Source: Chloroflexota bacterium
Lineage (GTDB): Bacteria > Chloroflexota > Dormibacteria > Dormibacterales > Dormibacteraceae
Reading direction: 5' to 3'
NCBI GenBank assembly: GCA_005879675.1
Contig: VBJE01000179.1
Coordinates: forward strand, 1 to 24,168
Length of the DNA stretch: 24,168 bases
Shown here: one piece after another, positions 21,427-24,168 of the stretch
How positions within the stretch are numbered: position 1 is the first letter of the stretch
How the letters are laid out: each line of letters opens with the position of its first letter
Position numbers and translations under genes: made by a program
Notes under the pieces: generated by a model
Databases searched by the model: none
Told to the model about the DNA's origin: nothing
What the model saw: the letters and a program-made list of their open reading frames with translations, nothing else

Positions 21427-22101
21427 CTACTGCCACGGCAGCTGGACCAGCATGAGCACGGCTCCCGCCGCCAGGTACGGCCCGTACGCGATCGTGCCCT
21501 TCAGCGAGCGTCGCCAGACGATCACGCCGATCGAGACCAGGCCGGCCAGGAAAACGCCGTAGAACATCGCCGTGAGCGTGTAGGGCCAGCCGAGCAGCAG
21601 ACCCATGAACAGCGCGAGCTTCACGTCGCCGAAACCGAGCGCCTCGGCCTTGAACAGCGCCGACCCCGCGAGCGCGAGGAGCAAGAAGAGCAGCCCCGCC
21701 GCCAGGCCCATGGCGATCCCCGCCCACCACGGCTGCTGCCACAGCCCAAGCCGGCTGTTGACCAGAGGGCTCAGGGTCACGAGCAGCGCCAGGACCATCG
21801 ACGGAAACATCACGCGGTCGAGGATGAGGCGATGCTCGAAGTCAAAGAAGATCACCTGCACGAGCACCAGCACGAAGACGCTCCGCACCAGCAGGATCGG
21901 AAACGGTGGGATCACGAAGGCGTAGATCGCGAACAGGACGGCGCACAGGATCGACGGCCCATAGACCTGCCACAGCCTGTTGCCCGGCTCGAGGCCTTCG
22001 AGGCGAGCGAGCTTCACCGAACCCCAGCGCACCAGCCAGCCCCCGGCCGCTCCGACGACCGCCCAGAGGAGCGCGATCAGGTAATCGGGATCTTGATTCA
22101 C
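21427..22101 (-). CDS. Type IV prepilin peptidase family protein (A24), lacking the N-terminal methylase domain
   Basis: A 224-residue polytopic membrane protein. The aspartyl-protease motifs of family A24 are present: FFDFEHRLILDRVMFP with Asp87, and GFGDVKLA with Asp159. The N-terminal methyltransferase domain with two CxxC pairs seen in full PilD is missing; the first 80 residues are hydrophobic without Cys pairs. A short A24 peptidase also follows aroE in Mycobacterium. No pilin or Tad/type II secretion gene is in the window, so its substrate is unknown. The GTG start overlaps the aroE stop in GTGA. Confidence 0.9.
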   Translation of the reverse strand: MNQDPDYLIALLWAVVGAAGGWLVRWGSVKLARLEGLEPGNRLWQVYGPSILCAVLFAIYAFVIPPFPILLVRSVFVLVLVQVIFFDFEHRLILDRVMFPSMVLALLVTLSPLVNSRLGLWQQPWWAGIAMGLAAGLLFLLLALAGSALFKAEALGFGDVKLALFMGLLLGWPYTLTAMFYGVFLAGLVSIGVIVWRRSLKGTIAYGPYLAAGAVLMLVQLPWQ

Positions 22102-22877
22102 GGTTGCAGAGTGTCCCGCATCGCCTCGAGGGGAGCCGGTTTTCCCGTCCACAGCTGGAACGCGGTCGCCCCCTGGGAGAGCAGCACGCCCCAGCCGTCC
22201 GCGGTACGCAGGCCGAGCGAACGCGCTTTGCGCACGAGCGGCGTGCCGCCGGTGACGTAGACGAGGTCGATGACCGCGCCGCGCTGTGGCAGGGCGGCCG
22301 GCCGCAGCGGCATCTCCTCGCGACGGCCTAGCGGCGTGGCGTTGACCAGCACGTCCGCCGAGCGGGACGACGCGGCCGCGCCCGGGTCGTCCCAACCCAC
22401 GGCCTTGCCGGGCAACACGGCATCCTCCGGATGCCGCGTCAGAAACGTGATGTGCGCGCCCACCAGGGCCTGGGCGGCGGCACGCGCGGCCCCCCCGGCG
22501 CCGAGGATGACGGCATTGGCGCCGTGCGGCTTGACCCCGACCTCGTCGAGCGCGAGCCGGATGGCTGCGATGTCAGTGTTGAAGCCCTCGAGACGGCCTC
22601 CCTCATTGACGATGGTGTTCACGGCGCGGGCGCGCAGCGCGTCGTCTGCGATCGAATCCAGGTGCTCCATCACGGATTGCTTGTACGGGATGGTGACGTT
22701 CGCGCCGGCGACATCCGGTGCCTTCAGGCGGTCGAGCACAGCGGGAAGCTCCGCGGGCGCAACCTCGAGCAGCTCGTACGTCCATTCCAATCCCACTGCT
22801 CGGAACGCCGCGTTGTGCATGGCGGGGCTGCTCGAGTAGGAGATCCCCTGGCCGACGAGAAAGACCTTGCGGGTCAG
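22098..22877 (-). CDS. aroE: Shikimate dehydrogenase with an apparent CTG start
   Basis: Fourth shikimate step, reducing 3-dehydroshikimate with NADPH. From CTG at 22875-22877 the protein is 259 residues: TRKVFLVGQGISYSSSPAMH (2-21, shikimate-binding Ser pair), GANVTIPYKQ with catalytic Lys, GFNTDIAAI, Rossmann GAGGAARA, NATPLG, and GWGVLLSQGATAFQLWTG. The first ATG (22818-22820) would remove the whole first strand and the SxS motif. CTG forms CTGA with the mltG stop, the same 4-base overlap as the ATGA, GTGA and TTGA junctions of this run. The mltG-aroE-A24 peptidase order is actinobacterial. Confidence 0.92.
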   Translation of the reverse strand: MTRKVFLVGQGISYSSSPAMHNAAFRAVGLEWTYELLEVAPAELPAVLDRLKAPDVAGANVTIPYKQSVMEHLDSIADDALRARAVNTIVNEGGRLEGFNTDIAAIRLALDEVGVKPHGANAVILGAGGAARAAAQALVGAHITFLTRHPEDAVLPGKAVGWDDPGAAASSRSADVLVNATPLGRREEMPLRPAALPQRGAVIDLVYVTGGTPLVRKARSLGLRTADGWGVLLSQGATAFQLWTGKPAPLEAMRDTLQP

Positions 22878-23923
22878 CTGCCGCTCACGCCGTACTTCTT
22901 CTGATCAGCCTCGAAGTCCGCCTGGTTGGTCTCGAAGTGCGTCGTGCCCTGCTTGTCGGTGAAGTAGAAGAGGTAGCTGGTCACGGGCGGGTTGATGCAC
23001 GCCGCGAGCGCCTCCTTGCCGGGGTTGCTGATCGGGGTCGGCGGCAGGCCGGCGTGGGTGCGCGAGTTGTAGGGCGAGTCGAGCTTGAGCTCGGCCGCGG
23101 TGGGCTCGGGGCTCAGGCGATGCAGCGCGTAGAGCAGCGTAGCGTCGACTCCGAGGGTCATGTTCACGCGCAGCCGGTTGTAGTACACGCTGCAGACGTT
23201 GCCGCGGTCGCTCGCGGTCTTGTTGTTCGCTTCGCGGTCGACCATCGAGGCGAGGATCACGACCGAGCGGATGTCCTGCTTGGGCCGGGCGGCGGTCGAC
23301 TGGGCGATCTGCGCTCGCCAGTCGGCGGAGAAGACGGTGTCGAACTGATCCAGCTGCGCGTGGACGAGTCCAGCCGCGCCCGCGGATGGGTCGACGAGGT
23401 AGGTGTCCGGGAACAGGTAGCCCTCGAAAGGAAAATCGCCGCCCGCGCCGCTCGGAAGAAACCTGTACGTCGAGGCCAGCGCTGGTTCCTTGGCCGCCTT
23501 GAGGTACTCGGCGCCGGTGATGGCGCCGAGCTTCTTCTGATCGACCAGCTGGCCCTGGTACCAGAGCGGAAAGCCCTCGGGAAAGGTGATCGTCTTCTCG
23601 TCGGGGCGCCCGTGCTGGAGGGCGGTGACGATCTGGCTCAGCGACATGTTGGTGTTGAGCGGGAACGCGCCGGCCTGGAACTTGGGGCCCGCGTCGGTCA
23701 GGCGCGTGTAAAGGTCGAATGCGACGGTGCTGCGGATGAGATGCAGGTTGAACAGGTCGTTGCCGATCTGGGTCGGCGTCTCGCCGGGATCCACGTGGAA
23801 GGTCACGCTGTGGCTGGTCGTCGAGACCGGCGTGTTGACGTTGAAGTTCCACCAGTCGAGGGCACGCGAGGTGCCAAAGCCAAGCACGGCGAGGACGACG
23901 ATCACGGCGATGAGCCTTCTCAT
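22874..23923 (-). CDS. mltG: Endolytic murein transglycosylase (MltG/YceG)
   Basis: Inner-membrane enzyme that cuts nascent peptidoglycan strands and ends their extension. The 349 residues have one N-terminal transmembrane helix (about 4-18), a LysM-like subdomain (about 40-105), EGYLFPDTY (167-175), the catalytic region ILASMVDREA (Glu231 kept; the preceding Glu of the usual VEKE is Asp), VYYNRL, and SPYNSRTHAGLPPTPISNPG near the C-terminus. The ATG start overlaps the DUF1292 stop in ATGA. Confidence 0.95.
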   Translation of the reverse strand: MRRLIAVIVVLAVLGFGTSRALDWWNFNVNTPVSTTSHSVTFHVDPGETPTQIGNDLFNLHLIRSTVAFDLYTRLTDAGPKFQAGAFPLNTNMSLSQIVTALQHGRPDEKTITFPEGFPLWYQGQLVDQKKLGAITGAEYLKAAKEPALASTYRFLPSGAGGDFPFEGYLFPDTYLVDPSAGAAGLVHAQLDQFDTVFSADWRAQIAQSTAARPKQDIRSVVILASMVDREANNKTASDRGNVCSVYYNRLRVNMTLGVDATLLYALHRLSPEPTAAELKLDSPYNSRTHAGLPPTPISNPGKEALAACINPPVTSYLFYFTDKQGTTHFETNQADFEADQKKYGVSGS

Positions 23924-24150
23924 TCGACTCGGTCCTCTTCCAGGGCTTTCATGACGCGGCCGAACTCCTCGCCATCGACAGTCTCCAGGCCGGAGTCCGA
24001 CTCCCGCAGCAGCATCACCCGCTCCGGCGCGGTGACGTCCTCGACCAGGTAGTAGGCGACGCCGTCGAGGTCGAAGGCGTCGTGGAGGGAGAAGCGCCGC
24101 TCGACGCCCGACTCGTCGACGAGCGTGACCTCCCGCTCAGGTTCAGTCAC
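23920..24150 (-). CDS. DUF1292 family protein (YrzB-like)
   Basis: A 76-residue acidic protein matching DUF1292: EREVTLVDESGVERRFSLHD, YYLVEDV, and a C-terminal GEEFGRVMKALEED. Its role is unknown. In Firmicutes the order alaS-ruvX-yrzB-mltG is common, so ruvX and alaS may lie just beyond the right edge. The start is taken at GTG 24148-24150; the 18 bases upstream to the window edge hold no clear promoter. Confidence 0.8.
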   Translation of the reverse strand: MTEPEREVTLVDESGVERRFSLHDAFDLDGVAYYLVEDVTAPERVMLLRESDSGLETVDGEEFGRVMKALEEDRVE

Positions 24151-24168
24151 TCCGAACCTGGGGGATCC

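Noticed and set aside
24163..24168. The window ends exactly on GGATCC (BamHI site)
   Set aside because: Could hint at a cloned fragment end, but the left edge has no such site and a chance boundary cannot be excluded.

Overview
The window is a GC-rich, tightly packed bacterial chromosome segment holding 30 protein-coding genes (thrS is cut by the left edge). By my gene coordinates about 99% of the bases are coding. I see no tRNA, rRNA, insertion sequence, phage gene, CRISPR array or long repeat. Gene order points to the Actinobacteriota/Chloroflexota/Dormibacterota side of the bacterial tree, but I cannot fix the phylum from one window. Two blocks match loci that lie apart in Mycobacterium: mltG-aroE-prepilin peptidase-aroK-aroB-aroQ-efp-nusB, and tlyA-nadK-recN-scpA-scpB-rluB-cmk. 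A third block, rsmI-metG-tatD-rsmA, follows the order seen in Bacillus. No pathogenicity or defence system is visible; this is housekeeping DNA.

Layout from left to right. Positions 1-405 (minus) hold the start of a threonyl-tRNA synthetase. Divergent from it is a DedA membrane protein (499-1089, plus), whose Shine-Dalgarno site lies inside a perfect hairpin. A six-gene minus-strand unit (9086 down to 1037) reads dinG, rsmI, metG, tatD, rsmA and an MFS exporter. Divergent from dinG is an uncharacterised AAA+ ATPase (9148-10458, plus). It converges, with a 3-base gap, on a run of 21 minus-strand genes (24150 down to 10462): DUF1292, mltG, aroE, prepilin peptidase, PH-domain protein, aroK, aroB, aroQ, efp, asp23, nusB, xseB, DUF212, tlyA, nadK, recN, scpA, scpB, rluB, cmk, plsC. 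No gap in that run exceeds 20 bases, and most junctions are 4-base NTGA stop/start overlaps.

How the genes work together: four consecutive shikimate steps (aroB, aroQ, aroE, aroK) sit with translation and rRNA-maturation genes (efp, metG, thrS, rsmA, rsmI, tlyA, rluB, nusB), chromosome maintenance (recN, scpAB, xseB, dinG), cofactor and nucleotide kinases (nadK, cmk), and envelope genes (mltG, plsC, dedA, asp23).

The most unusual feature is translation initiation. TTG and GTG starts are common. tatD can only include its metal-binding HxH motif if it starts at an AUC codon directly after the metG stop, behind a near-perfect Shine-Dalgarno site. aroE can only include its N-terminal strand if it starts at CTG. 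rluB and aroK also lack an obvious ATG/GTG/TTG at the expected place. Three divergently placed genes (thrS, dinG, the AAA+ ATPase) have a TANNNT-type -10 box 9-10 bases before the start codon, which suggests leaderless mRNAs.
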